A stretch of DNA of 64,000 nucleotides from contig JAZOOY010000020.1 of assembly GCA_045655325.1 (NCBI GenBank), forward strand, positions 1 to 64,000, in the 5' to 3' direction. This DNA is from UBA1738 sp045655325. GTDB taxonomy: Bacteria > Bacillota > Clostridia > UBA1381. The position numbers and the translations under genes are program-made. The first letter of the stretch is position 1; every line of letters begins with the position of its first letter. Positions 35,634 to 43,340 of this stretch are shown in pieces. The notes beneath the pieces were generated by a model. That model was not told where the DNA came from, ran no database searches, and saw nothing but the letters and a program-made list of their open reading frames with translations.

Positions 35634-35662
35634 AAAATAGAAAAAAGGGAGGATTTGAAATT

Positions 35663-38572
35663 ATGAAGAATTTCAAAAAGGTAATTTCCGTTGTTATGGC
35701 TTTAGCTATGATCATTAGCTCATTCACAGCTGTTAGCGCTGCAAGTTTCGCTGACGTTGCTGATACAGCTCCATATGCTGAAGCAGTACAGGTACTAAAG
35801 GCTCTTGGCGTTGCAAACGGCGTTGAGCAGGAAAATGGTACTTTCAATTTTGAACCGGAAAAAACAGTAACAAGAGCAGAAGCTGTTACATTGATCGTTG
35901 GTGCACTTAACCTTGCTGACGATGCTAAGGCTGCTGCTGCAACATCACAGTTCGGTGATGTTAACTCACAGGCTGCTTGGGCAGCTGGTTTCGTAAACGT
36001 TGGTGTAGCTCAGGGCTTCATCGCTGGTTACGATGCTAACTCATTTGGTCCACTTGATAACGTTACATACGCTCAGCTTTGCGTAATGCTAACAAAGATC
36101 ACAGGCTACGGCGAATACGCTCAGGCTTACGGCGGCTGGCCAACAGGCTACACAACAATGGCTGCTACAGCTGGTATCAACGAAGGCGTTGCAGTAGCAA
36201 GCGATGCAGCTTTGACAAAGGGTCAGGTTGCTATGATGATCTGGAATGCACTACAGGCTCCAATGCTAGGTGTTGAAACATACGCTATCAACGGTAACGA
36301 ATACAAGCCACTTGACGGTACAGACGGCAAGTTCAAGACACTTTTCTCAGAAAAGTTCGATGGTTATGTAGCTACAGTTAAAATCGTTGAAACACCTGCT
36401 CTAGGTGACCTTGAAAACGACGAAGTTAAGTTTGATCTAGTTAAGACAGACTGGTGGCCACTAGAAAAGGCTAAGTATCCATCTAAGGATCTTGAAGAAG
36501 GCGATGTTGATACAGTAGACGCTACACTTGCTGCAGACGTTAACGTAAATGATTGCCTACTACAGCAGGGTAAGGCTGTTTACCTACTTGACGAAGATGA
36601 CGAAATCGAAGTTATCTACTTCAAGGCTGCTGGTAAGACAGCTGCTAAGGAAATCGCTGCAGATACATACTACCTACAGGATAACCTAGTTGCTGAAAAG
36701 CAGTACTCAGCTGACAACCTAAAGATCAGATTTGGTTCAACATACCACAAGTTTGCTGATTCAATTGACGTTTATGTAAATGGTAACGAATGGACAACAC
36801 TTACACCAGCTACAGAAAACGTAAACGATAAGCTTGACTGGTTACTTGGCAACGCTAAGGGAACAATTAAGCTAGTTAAGAATGACAATGACGATTACAA
36901 CACAATCTTCGTTAACTTCTACCAGGTAGCAGAAGTTATCTCAGTTGATATTGAAGACGACGAAACAGTTCTTACACTTGCTGGTCCTCAGTGCCTACTA
37001 GGTGATACAGAAGTTGATGAAATCGTTCTTACAGCTGAAGAAATCGAAGAAGGCAAAACAGTTGTTACAGTAACAAGAAACGGCGAAGCTGCTACACTTG
37101 CTTCACTTGTAAACGGCGACATCATCGCTTACGCTGTTGACTTCGACGCTATTGAAGATGATAAGATCATCGATCCAAAGACAATCGATATCATTGCTAC
37201 AAATGATACACTTTCAGGCTCAATCACAGCTATCGATGCAAACCTTGCTGGTACAAACGACAACGTTTACACAATCGGTGGTGCTGATTACACACTAGTT
37301 CCAGACGCAGAAGGCGACGCTGACGATGAAGGTCTAACACTTAAGGCTATCGTTGACCTAAGACTTGACCCATTCGGCAGAATCTATGACAAGGAAGTTA
37401 ATGCTACAGCTGCTGAATACGGTATCGCTCTAAGAGTTGATAACGACGACAAGCTAAAGATTCTTCTTGCTGACGGTACAACAAAGACATACGAAGTAGA
37501 TTCAGCTAAGGCTGACATCTATGATTCAGACTTCATTGATGACATCAACTCAAAGTCTACACCAGTTGAAGACAGAGTTGTTAAGTTCGAAGTATCAGGT
37601 AAGAATGGTAAGATCATCGTTCTTGACCTTGCTACAGGTAGCGATTTCGAAAAGGAATACAAGTCAAGAACAAGCCTACTAGGCGCTGGTAACAAGATTC
37701 TTGATACAACTCCAATCGTTTACGTTGAAGATAACGATATCGAAATCAGAGATGCTTCTAAGTACACAGCAATGTCAAAGGATGACCTTCTTGACGGTAC
37801 AGTATACACAGGTATCGCATACAAGGTAAACACAACTGTTGCATTCGTTGTTCTAACAAACATCGGTACATCATTCGGTGAAGATTCAAGATTTGCAGTT
37901 GCAATCGACGAACCTGCTGAAATCCTAACAGAAGAAGGCGACAGAGTAATGAGCGTTAAGGTTCTTTACAATGGCGAAAAGCAGGATCTTCTATTCACTC
38001 CAGCTGCTGCTGAAGACGTTGAACCTGGTACAATCTTCTTCTTCGAAACAGATTCAGACGGATATGTATGTGACATTTACGCAGCTCCATTCGGTGAAGA
38101 CACACTTGCTGGTCTAATCGACGCTGACGAATGGTCATACAACATCTGGGATGAAGATACTTCAATCCAGCTTGCTACAGGCGTAGTTGTTGACGTAACA
38201 TCATCATCAGTTACATTCGCTACAGTAGATCAGATCGAAGCTGGCGTACTTGATACAACACTTGATCTTGAAGACGAAATCAAGTCTGATTCTAAGAACG
38301 GTATCGTATCATACAGCATCGCTGATGAATGTGCAGTTTATACATATGATGTAAACAAGAGCACAAAGATCGAAGCTGACAAGTATGATGTTGCTACATC
38401 AATCTCATCAGTTAAGGCTTCTAACTTCGCTTCATTCGATAAGACAGCTGACGAAGCTTCAGGTAAGCTAAACGATGGCGTTTACGCTGGTGACCTTGAA
38501 TCAAAGGCTAACGTAGCTACAGTAATGATCGTTGATGGCGAAATCGTTGCTATCTTCGTAGCTGAAATGTAA
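35663..38572 (+). CDS. S-layer homology (SLH) domain surface protein
   Basis: This 969-residue protein has a signal peptide (about 1-26, cleaved near VSA/ASF) and three SLH modules. SLH1 is at about 27-85 (FADVADTAPYAEAVQVL...VTRAEAVTLI), SLH2 at 95-155 (FGDVNSQAAWAAGFVN) and SLH3 at 160-210. About 750 acidic residues, rich in Ala, Asp, Thr and Val, follow and resemble no family I know. SLH modules anchor proteins to pyruvylated wall polymers. Codon use is extremely biased (CTA, ACA, GCT), two promoters drive it and its RBS is GGGAGGA, all consistent with a major S-layer protein. Upstream in-frame codons to 35603 lie in the leader hairpin and were rejected. Confidence 0.92.
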   Translation: MKNFKKVISVVMALAMIISSFTAVSAASFADVADTAPYAEAVQVLKALGVANGVEQENGTFNFEPEKTVTRAEAVTLIVGALNLADDAKAAAATSQFGDVNSQAAWAAGFVNVGVAQGFIAGYDANSFGPLDNVTYAQLCVMLTKITGYGEYAQAYGGWPTGYTTMAATAGINEGVAVASDAALTKGQVAMMIWNALQAPMLGVETYAINGNEYKPLDGTDGKFKTLFSEKFDGYVATVKIVETPALGDLENDEVKFDLVKTDWWPLEKAKYPSKDLEEGDVDTVDATLAADVNVNDCLLQQGKAVYLLDEDDEIEVIYFKAAGKTAAKEIAADTYYLQDNLVAEKQYSADNLKIRFGSTYHKFADSIDVYVNGNEWTTLTPATENVNDKLDWLLGNAKGTIKLVKNDNDDYNTIFVNFYQVAEVISVDIEDDETVLTLAGPQCLLGDTEVDEIVLTAEEIEEGKTVVTVTRNGEAATLASLVNGDIIAYAVDFDAIEDDKIIDPKTIDIIATNDTLSGSITAIDANLAGTNDNVYTIGGADYTLVPDAEGDADDEGLTLKAIVDLRLDPFGRIYDKEVNATAAEYGIALRVDNDDKLKILLADGTTKTYEVDSAKADIYDSDFIDDINSKSTPVEDRVVKFEVSGKNGKIIVLDLATGSDFEKEYKSRTSLLGAGNKILDTTPIVYVEDNDIEIRDASKYTAMSKDDLLDGTVYTGIAYKVNTTVAFVVLTNIGTSFGEDSRFAVAIDEPAEILTEEGDRVMSVKVLYNGEKQDLLFTPAAAEDVEPGTIFFFETDSDGYVCDIYAAPFGEDTLAGLIDADEWSYNIWDEDTSIQLATGVVVDVTSSSVTFATVDQIEAGVLDTTLDLEDEIKSDSKNGIVSYSIADECAVYTYDVNKSTKIEADKYDVATSISSVKASNFASFDKTADEASGKLNDGVYAGDLESKANVATVMIVDGEIVAIFVAEM

Positions 38573-38589
38573 TCTTTAGATTATAAATT

Positions 38590-38621
38590 AAAGAGTTGAA
38601 CTTCGGTTCAACTCTTTTTTT
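38590..38621 (+). terminator. Rho-independent terminator of the S-layer-like gene
   Basis: AAGAGTTGAAC/GTTCAACTCTT with a UUCG tetraloop is followed by a T-run, a very stable terminator. Confidence 0.93.
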
Positions 38622-38653
38622 GTTATTTCAGTTATTTTCAAAAACCTTATATC

Positions 38654-38682
38654 TTGACAAACCGCCTAAATATCTATATAAT
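38654..38682 (+). promoter_or_regulatory. consensus sigma-A promoter of the SDR gene
   Basis: TTGACA, a 17-base spacer and TATAAT (38677-38682) match the consensus perfectly, 31 bases before the start codon. Confidence 0.88.
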
Positions 38683-38713
38683 TATTGATAATATTGAATT
38701 AAGGAAGAAATAT

Positions 38714-39430
38714 ATGAGAAATGTAGTTATAACAGGTGGGTCCCGTGGGATTGGCGCTGCTATGGCAAAGGCGTTTTGCGAAAACGGTGACAGAGTATTT
38801 ATAATATACGAAAAGAACGAAACTGCGGCAAATAATGTAGCAGAATCTTGCGGTGCAATACCACTAAAGGCAGATATCAGCTCTAAAACGGCTGTTTTGG
38901 CAGTTGCAGACGAGATACACGAAAAATACGGCAAAGTTGACGTTGTAATAAACAACGCCGGCATAGCCCAAATTAAGCTGTTTTCTGACGTTACGGAAGA
39001 TGACCTTGAAAGAATGTTCGGCGTTAATATGTATGGTGCATTTTATGTAACGCAAGGGTTTTTATCCGATATGATAAACAAAAAATCAGGAAAGATTATC
39101 AACATATCATCCATGTGGGGTGAAGTTGGTGCATCTTGCGAAGTTCATTATTCCGCATCAAAAGCTGCCCTGATTGGCTTTACAAAGGCTTTGGCAAAAG
39201 AGCTTGCACCATCAGGTATTACAGTAAACTGCATAACACCTGGGGTTATTGACACCGAAATGAACGCCCATCTTGATGCTGAAACCAAAGAAGAACTCAT
39301 AAACGAAATACCGCTAATGCGAATGGGCAAGGCAGAAGAAGTGGCAAATCTTGCACTATTTTTGGCATCCAGCCAGGCGGATTATATTACAGGACAGGTT
39401 ATCGGCGTATCCGGTGGTATGATAATATAA
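38714..39430 (+). CDS. short-chain dehydrogenase/reductase (FabG-like)
   Basis: This 238-residue classical SDR has the Rossmann loop TGGSRGIGAAMA, the NNAGIA motif, the active-site Ser in NISSMWG, and YSASKAA supplying the Tyr-xxx-Lys pair. It fits 3-oxoacyl-ACP reductase-like enzymes that use NADPH. No fab genes are near, so a YmfI-type or sugar/ketone reductase is possible. ATG 38714 follows AAGGAAG. Earlier in-frame codons overlap the promoter and were rejected. No terminator is seen before the infC promoter. Confidence 0.88.
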   Translation: MRNVVITGGSRGIGAAMAKAFCENGDRVFIIYEKNETAANNVAESCGAIPLKADISSKTAVLAVADEIHEKYGKVDVVINNAGIAQIKLFSDVTEDDLERMFGVNMYGAFYVTQGFLSDMINKKSGKIINISSMWGEVGASCEVHYSASKAALIGFTKALAKELAPSGITVNCITPGVIDTEMNAHLDAETKEELINEIPLMRMGKAEEVANLALFLASSQADYITGQVIGVSGGMII

Positions 39431-39449
39431 AAAAATATTTAAAAAATGC

Positions 39450-39478
39450 TTGACAAATGAATTAGCATATAGTATAAT
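39450..39478 (+). promoter_or_regulatory. consensus sigma-A promoter of infC-rpmI-rplT
   Basis: TTGACA (39450-39455), a 17-base spacer and TATAAT (39473-39478) match the consensus perfectly and give a leader of about 155 bases before infC. Confidence 0.9.
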
Positions 39479-39484
39479 ATTCCA

Positions 39485-39603
39485 GTACAACAAGTAGAAT
39501 ACATTCGTTCTCACCGTACGACGAGGGTTTTGCGGTAAATATGCTAATTTCCAAACATTGTTTTGGTGTGCATTTTTGACGGATGTATCGCATCCGTTTT
39601 TTT
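39485..39603 (+). promoter_or_regulatory. infC leader with transcription attenuator (L20-leader type)
   Basis: The leader contains several short pairings (for example ACCG/GCGGT near 39513-39536). It ends in an intrinsic terminator, ACGGATG/CATCCGT (39579-39585 with 39591-39597) plus a T-run, placed before the infC start. In Bacillota this arrangement lets ribosomal protein L20 repress the operon by favouring termination. The L20-specific fold is inferred, not demonstrated. Confidence 0.8.
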
Positions 39604-39639
39604 AATGTAAAAACGAAAAAATATTTGGGAGGGATTCAC

Positions 39640-40155
39640 ATAGCTAAACAGGAATTGCAAGCAAACGAAGAAATTCGCGAAAAGGAAGTCCGCGTTGTAA
39701 ATCAGGACGGAGAACAGCTTGGCGTTATGTCATCAGATGAAGCGCTAAAGCTTGCACAGTCAAAAAACCTTGATCTTGTAAACATTGCACCGAATGCACA
39801 GCCACCGGTATGCAAAATTATGGATTTCGGTAAGTACAGATTCGAACTTCAGAAGCGCGAAAAGGAAAACAGAAAGAACCAGAAGGTTATAAACATCAAA
39901 GAGGTTCAGCTGTCACCATCAATCGACACAAACGACTTTAACACAAAATGCAAAAATGCATCAAAGTTCTTGTCAAAGGGTGATAAGGTAAAGGTAACAG
40001 TTCGTTTCCGTGGTCGTGAAGTAACACATTCCGAAATAGGTGAAACTCTCTTGGCAAGATTTGCCGAGAATTGTAAAGAGTTTGGTAATGTCGAAAGACC
40101 AGCTAAACTTGAGGGCAGAAACATGACAATGTTTTTGGCTCCTAATGCACAGTAA
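39640..40155 (+). CDS. infC: translation initiation factor IF-3
   Basis: This 171-residue IF-3 prevents premature subunit joining and checks start codons on the 30S subunit. The N-terminal domain is seen as NEEIREKEVRVVNQDGEQLGV, and the linker and C-terminal domain include CKIMDFGKYRFE and VTVRFRGREVTH. The best start is ATA 39640, six bases after GGGAGGG (39627-39633). An ATG at 39583 lies inside the attenuator hairpin and would add a non-homologous extension. Non-canonical AUU/AUA starts are typical of infC and allow IF-3 to limit its own synthesis. Confidence 0.95.
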   Translation: MAKQELQANEEIREKEVRVVNQDGEQLGVMSSDEALKLAQSKNLDLVNIAPNAQPPVCKIMDFGKYRFELQKREKENRKNQKVINIKEVQLSPSIDTNDFNTKCKNASKFLSKGDKVKVTVRFRGREVTHSEIGETLLARFAENCKEFGNVERPAKLEGRNMTMFLAPNAQ

Positions 40156-40181
40156 ATAAAAATTGGAAGGAGATAATCACT

Positions 40182-40379
40182 ATGCCAAAAATTAAGACAC
40201 ATAGAGGCGCAGCAAAAAGATTTAATCTTACTAAAAAGGGTAAGGTAAAGATGAACAGAGCGTTCAGAAGACACATTTTGAACAAGAAAACTACAAAGAG
40301 AAAGAGACATCTTCGTAAGCAGGCATATTGCTCAAAGGCAAATGCAGCAGTAATCAAGAAGTTGATTCCTTACAAGTAA
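40182..40379 (+). CDS. rpmI: 50S ribosomal protein L35
   Basis: This 65-residue, highly basic protein has the L35 pattern PKIKTHRGAAKRF, KMNRAFRRHILNKK and the KRKRHLR block. It follows infC with an AAGGAGA site and precedes rplT, the conserved bacterial order. Its length is typical. Confidence 0.97.
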   Translation: MPKIKTHRGAAKRFNLTKKGKVKMNRAFRRHILNKKTTKRKRHLRKQAYCSKANAAVIKKLIPYK

Positions 40380-40403
40380 GATTGAAAGAGAGGTAAATAA
40401 AGA

Positions 40404-40760
40404 ATGGCTAGAGTTAAAGGTGCTTTAAATACAAGAAAACATCATAAGAAAGTTCTAAAGCTTGCTAAGGGCTTCAGAGGCGGCGAATCAAAGCTTTACA
40501 GAGTTGCTAACCAGGCTGTTATGCGTTCAATGCAGAATGCTTATATCGGCAGAAAGCACAAGAAGAGAGATTTCAGACGTCTTTGGATTTCAAGAATCTC
40601 AGCTGCTGCTAAGATGAACGGTATGAACTACTCAACATTTATGAATGGCCTTAAGAAGGCAGGAATTGAAATGAACAGAAAGATGCTTTCTGAAATCGCA
40701 ATTGCTGATCCAAAGGCATTCGCAACACTTGTTGAAACTGCTAAAAATGCACGTGGTTAA
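40404..40760 (+). CDS. rplT: 50S ribosomal protein L20
   Basis: This 118-residue basic protein has the L20 signature ARVKGALNTRKHHKKVLKLA, then GFRGGESKLYR and FRRLWISRISAA. L20 is an early assembly protein of the 50S subunit. In Bacillota it also binds the infC leader to repress this operon, which fits the attenuator at 39579. It is the last gene of the unit, with a terminator immediately after. Confidence 0.97.
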   Translation: MARVKGALNTRKHHKKVLKLAKGFRGGESKLYRVANQAVMRSMQNAYIGRKHKKRDFRRLWISRISAAAKMNGMNYSTFMNGLKKAGIEMNRKMLSEIAIADPKAFATLVETAKNARG

Positions 40761-40770
40761 TTAAATTAAG

Positions 40771-40800
40771 GAACATATCATAAGGATATGTTCTTTTTTT
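40771..40800 (+). terminator. Rho-independent terminator of infC-rpmI-rplT
   Basis: GAACATATC/GATATGTTC is followed by seven T. Confidence 0.9.
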
Positions 40801-40892
40801 GTCCAAATCTGTCAGTTTATTGTAATTTGCGATTTTCTATTCCCAAAACATATACCGCTATAGTATAATGATTATAGAATGGAAGTGGTATA

Positions 40893-41441
40893 ATGAAAAT
40901 TGTGAAGCTTGCACATGACAGGGTTCGGGTGTTTCTGACGGTAGGCGACCTTCTTGAAATGAAGATAGACTCGGGTACGCTTACGCCGGAGTCGCCACAG
41001 CTTAGCCTGTTTTTATATGAGATTTTAGAAGCAGTGAAAGAGGAAACAGGGTTTTCTTTGCAGGATGGTCAGGTGGTGGCAGAAGCTACGCCAAAGGATG
41101 ATGGGATTATCCTTGAGCTGTCCCATTTAGAAGGCAAGGAACAAAGGGTAAAACCCATTAAAAAGGACAGTATAATATTTGAAATTACAGGCTTTGAAGC
41201 CCTGTCTTCAATGCTCAAAAATATACAAGCGGCATATCTTCTAAATATGCGCTTATACTTTTGCGACGGAAACTACTACGTTGCAGTCCCCAAAAAGCGT
41301 GTTCCTGCCATAATATACGAGTACGCCTTAAAAAGCCAAAAATCCGCCATAGCCGAGAGCAAAATTGCGGAGTATGGACGGCTTATCGCAGGCGGATACA
41401 GGCTTATGTGCATGGCATCGGCACTAAAAAAGATAAATTAG
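40893..41441 (+). CDS. MecA-like adaptor protein
   Basis: This 182-residue protein resembles MecA, the adaptor that delivers substrates to ClpCP. Its N-terminal domain reads MKIVKLAHDRVRVFLTVGDL, then LFLYEILEAVKEETGF with the expected order of strand, GD loop and helix. The C-terminal half (about 85-175) has the FEALSSMLKN...YFCDGNYYVAVP pattern of the MecA C-domain. It is somewhat shorter than Bacillus MecA and lacks the long acidic linker. A TATAAT-like box lies at 40864 without a good -35. A ClpC partner is not in the window. Confidence 0.7.
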   Translation: MKIVKLAHDRVRVFLTVGDLLEMKIDSGTLTPESPQLSLFLYEILEAVKEETGFSLQDGQVVAEATPKDDGIILELSHLEGKEQRVKPIKKDSIIFEITGFEALSSMLKNIQAAYLLNMRLYFCDGNYYVAVPKKRVPAIIYEYALKSQKSAIAESKIAEYGRLIAGGYRLMCMASALKKIN

Positions 41442-41444
41442 CTA

Positions 41445-41473
41445 TTGCAAAACACCCAAAAATATGATAAAAT
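41445..41473 (+). promoter_or_regulatory. Sigma-A promoter of yajC
   Basis: TTGCAA (41445-41450), a 17-base spacer and TAAAAT (41468-41473) start four bases after the preceding stop codon. Confidence 0.75.
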
Positions 41474-41524
41474 AATTTTATTATGAATCGGCAGGAACGC
41501 CGTAAAATTAAAGGAGATGTACTT

Positions 41525-41866
41525 ATGTTAGATTTATTTACAACAGCTTACGCAGAAGCTACAACTACAGCAGCAGATCCTGCACAGGCAAGCGGAATGT
41601 TCTCAATCGTTTGGTTAGTTGCTATGATCGTTGTTTTCTACTTTGTTCTTGTAAGACCACAGAAGAAGCAGGAAAAGAAAATGAGAGAAATGCTTGCAGC
41701 ACTAAAGGTTGGCGATAAGGTTATAACAGCCGGCGGAATCGCAGGCAAAATCGTTAAGATTAAGGACGATTTTGTATGGCTTGAAACAGGTTTTGTTGGA
41801 AATCCTGAAAAGCAGGCAACGCTTAAAATGGAAAAGGCTGCAATTAAAATCGTTGAAGCTGAATAA
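41525..41866 (+). CDS. yajC: preprotein translocase subunit YajC
   Basis: This 113-residue protein has one membrane helix (FSIVWLVAMIVVFYFVLVRP, about 26-45) followed by the family motif PQKKQEKKMREML and KVGDKVITAGGIAGKIVKI. YajC joins SecDF at the Sec translocon. secD/secF do not follow here. ATG 41525 has AAAGGAGATG upstream. An in-frame ATG at 41483 would add 14 basic residues and is less likely. The N-terminal TTAYAEATTTAADPA stretch is longer than in E. coli but common in Clostridia. Confidence 0.92.
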   Translation: MLDLFTTAYAEATTTAADPAQASGMFSIVWLVAMIVVFYFVLVRPQKKQEKKMREMLAALKVGDKVITAGGIAGKIVKIKDDFVWLETGFVGNPEKQATLKMEKAAIKIVEAE

Positions 41867-41872
41867 TAAGTA

Positions 41873-41928
41873 ATAAAAAAAGAACCTTTCGAATATGCAT
41901 TATTATAGCATGTTTGGGAGGTTTTTTT
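41873..41928 (+). promoter_or_regulatory. hairpin covering the ribosome binding site of the TIGR04086 gene
   Basis: A-rich AAAAAAAGAACCT pairs with GGGAGGTTTTTTT around an inner ATGC/GCAT hairpin. The 3' arm contains the Shine-Dalgarno GGGAGG, and the T-run touches the ATG at 41929. It could be an attenuator or a translational switch between yajC and the next gene. Confidence 0.5.
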
Positions 41929-42306
41929 ATGAGCATAAAAAAGATATTTACAGGAACGTTTTTGTCCCTTTTAATAAGCCTTATACTTGTGTGCATTCTT
42001 GCAGTAGTCGTGTACTTTTCAAACATATCGGACAGGGCCACATCCGGCGTTATATTCGCAATTTCCTGCCTGTCGGTATTTCTTGGTGCGCTGATTCTGG
42101 CGAAGAATATAGACAGCCGTGGCCTTTTAAACGGGCTTGTTCTTGGCGGTGTGTATTTTGTCATACTTTTGGTGGTATCACTGCTTGCAAACGGCACAGT
42201 TTCGCCGTCTTTTAGCAATATTTTAAGGCTTTTATCAATTCTTGCCTCGGGAAGCCTTGGCGGGATTTTGGGAATAAACACAAAAAAAGAAAGGGCGATG
42301 GTATAA
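41929..42306 (+). CDS. TIGR04086-type four-helix membrane protein
   Basis: This 125-residue hydrophobic protein has four likely membrane helices: residues 7-29, 40-58, 66-88 and 97-117. The gene position directly after yajC, the SRGLLNGLVLGGVYF turn and the terminal SGSLGGILGIN motif fit the TIGR04086/YrzE family of unknown function. ATG 41929 is preferred to an upstream in-frame ATG because GGGAGG lies seven bases before it. The gene ends close to the convergent CpXC gene, with no strong terminator between. Confidence 0.78.
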   Translation: MSIKKIFTGTFLSLLISLILVCILAVVVYFSNISDRATSGVIFAISCLSVFLGALILAKNIDSRGLLNGLVLGGVYFVILLVVSLLANGTVSPSFSNILRLLSILASGSLGGILGINTKKERAMV

Positions 42307-42324
42307 ACCACGCCCTATTTTTTA

Positions 42325-42993
42325 TTAAAGGTTGTTATTTGCACCGCGAAGAAGTGATAATGCATATTCTGCGTCCACAATTTCCCAGTCAAAACTGCGG
42401 TCCTTAACACCGCTTTCCTTTAAGCTTTTAGAAACTGTGTTGTAAGTATCCATCGGCACTCTTGAGGTGTAAATCTGACCCTCTTTTTTGTCCTGAACCA
42501 TGAACTCGATCTGTTCGCTATCCTTTTTGCCGAACATACAAACTCGGTTATCCATTTTATCGCTGTCCTGCATAAGAACCAAAAGCTTTAAAACTTCTAT
42601 AGTCTTATCGGATAAGTCACTATCTGCAATAAGGATTTTCTCCAGAAATTCGTTATAAGAACAAACAAAACGCAGGTTATAGTCAGAAAGTTCGGCAAGT
42701 TCCCCTGACTCACGGGAAGTTTCTTTCACCTGATTAAAAAGACGTATTTTGTCAATTTCTTCGCAAGGTGAGAAAGAAATCATAAGACGCTTTTCCTCAT
42801 CGTGATATAAAAGCGGAACAGGAACCAGCGCTGTTGCACCGCAAGATGCACAACGGAAAATGTTCACCTTACCCTTTAATAAATCATCCTTTAAATCCTT
42901 GCTGTCCGATACAGTTATGGACTGCCACAGCGTCATATCGGACAAATTTGCACAGGACGGACATTTAATTTGTTTTGTGAAGTTAATACTCAT
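42325..42993 (-). CDS. CpXC-domain protein
   Basis: This 222-residue protein begins with a zinc-ribbon-like CpXC domain: KCPSCANLSDMTLW (Cys pair near residues 11-14) and IFRCASCGATALV (second pair near 48-51). The rest has YHDEEKRLMISFSP and a long helical region. Its role is unknown; the two CxxC pairs suggest bound zinc. The start overlaps the stop of the DUF2752 gene by four bases (ATGA), so the two are made together. Confidence 0.82.
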   Translation of the reverse strand: MSINFTKQIKCPSCANLSDMTLWQSITVSDSKDLKDDLLKGKVNIFRCASCGATALVPVPLLYHDEEKRLMISFSPCEEIDKIRLFNQVKETSRESGELAELSDYNLRFVCSYNEFLEKILIADSDLSDKTIEVLKLLVLMQDSDKMDNRVCMFGKKDSEQIEFMVQDKKEGQIYTSRVPMDTYNTVSKSLKESGVKDRSFDWEIVDAEYALSLLRGANNNL

Positions 42994-43337
42994 TTTAGAA
43001 AAAACCCTCCTAAAAGGCTTTGATAGTTGTAATTCATTGGCACAGTATCAGGAAACAGCAGAGCCATTCTCAAGATATAGACCAAAATAAAAATAACAAA
43101 AACCGCTATAAGTACCCATTTATTTCGTGCCTTTTTAATGAACACCAAAAGTGGCAGAAGAAACAGCGGGTGCATAGAAAAAGCTGTGGCGAAGTCTAAA
43201 GAAAGAAAACTTCGCCACGCTCTGGTCATTCCGCAAGTGGGACAAGGTACCCCAAAAATTTCGTACAAAGGGCACTTAAAAACTCCCAAAAGTAACAGGC
43301 AAAAAAACGCCAAAAACAGACCATTTTGTTTTTTCAT
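42990..43337 (-). CDS. DUF2752 membrane protein
   Basis: This 115-residue protein has three likely membrane helices and the DUF2752 signature CPTCGMTRAWRSFLSLDFATAF, followed by HPLFLLP. The conserved CPxCGxTRA site could bind metal or a lipid headgroup, but no function is known. It lies three bases downstream of the NSS transporter stop and overlaps the CpXC gene, so it belongs to that minus-strand operon. Its ribosome binding site is weak, implying coupling. Confidence 0.85.
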   Translation of the reverse strand: MKKQNGLFLAFFCLLLLGVFKCPLYEIFGVPCPTCGMTRAWRSFLSLDFATAFSMHPLFLLPLLVFIKKARNKWVLIAVFVIFILVYILRMALLFPDTVPMNYNYQSLLGGFFLK

Positions 43338-43340
43338 AGT

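Noticed and set aside
35603..35662. Upstream start of the S-layer-like gene at GTG 35603
   Set aside because: The codons lie in the leader hairpin, would place 20 polar residues before the signal peptide, and bypass the strong GGGAGGA site in front of ATG 35663.
39583..39639. ATG start of infC at 39583
   Set aside because: It lies in the attenuator stem, has no Shine-Dalgarno site and adds residues not found in IF-3.
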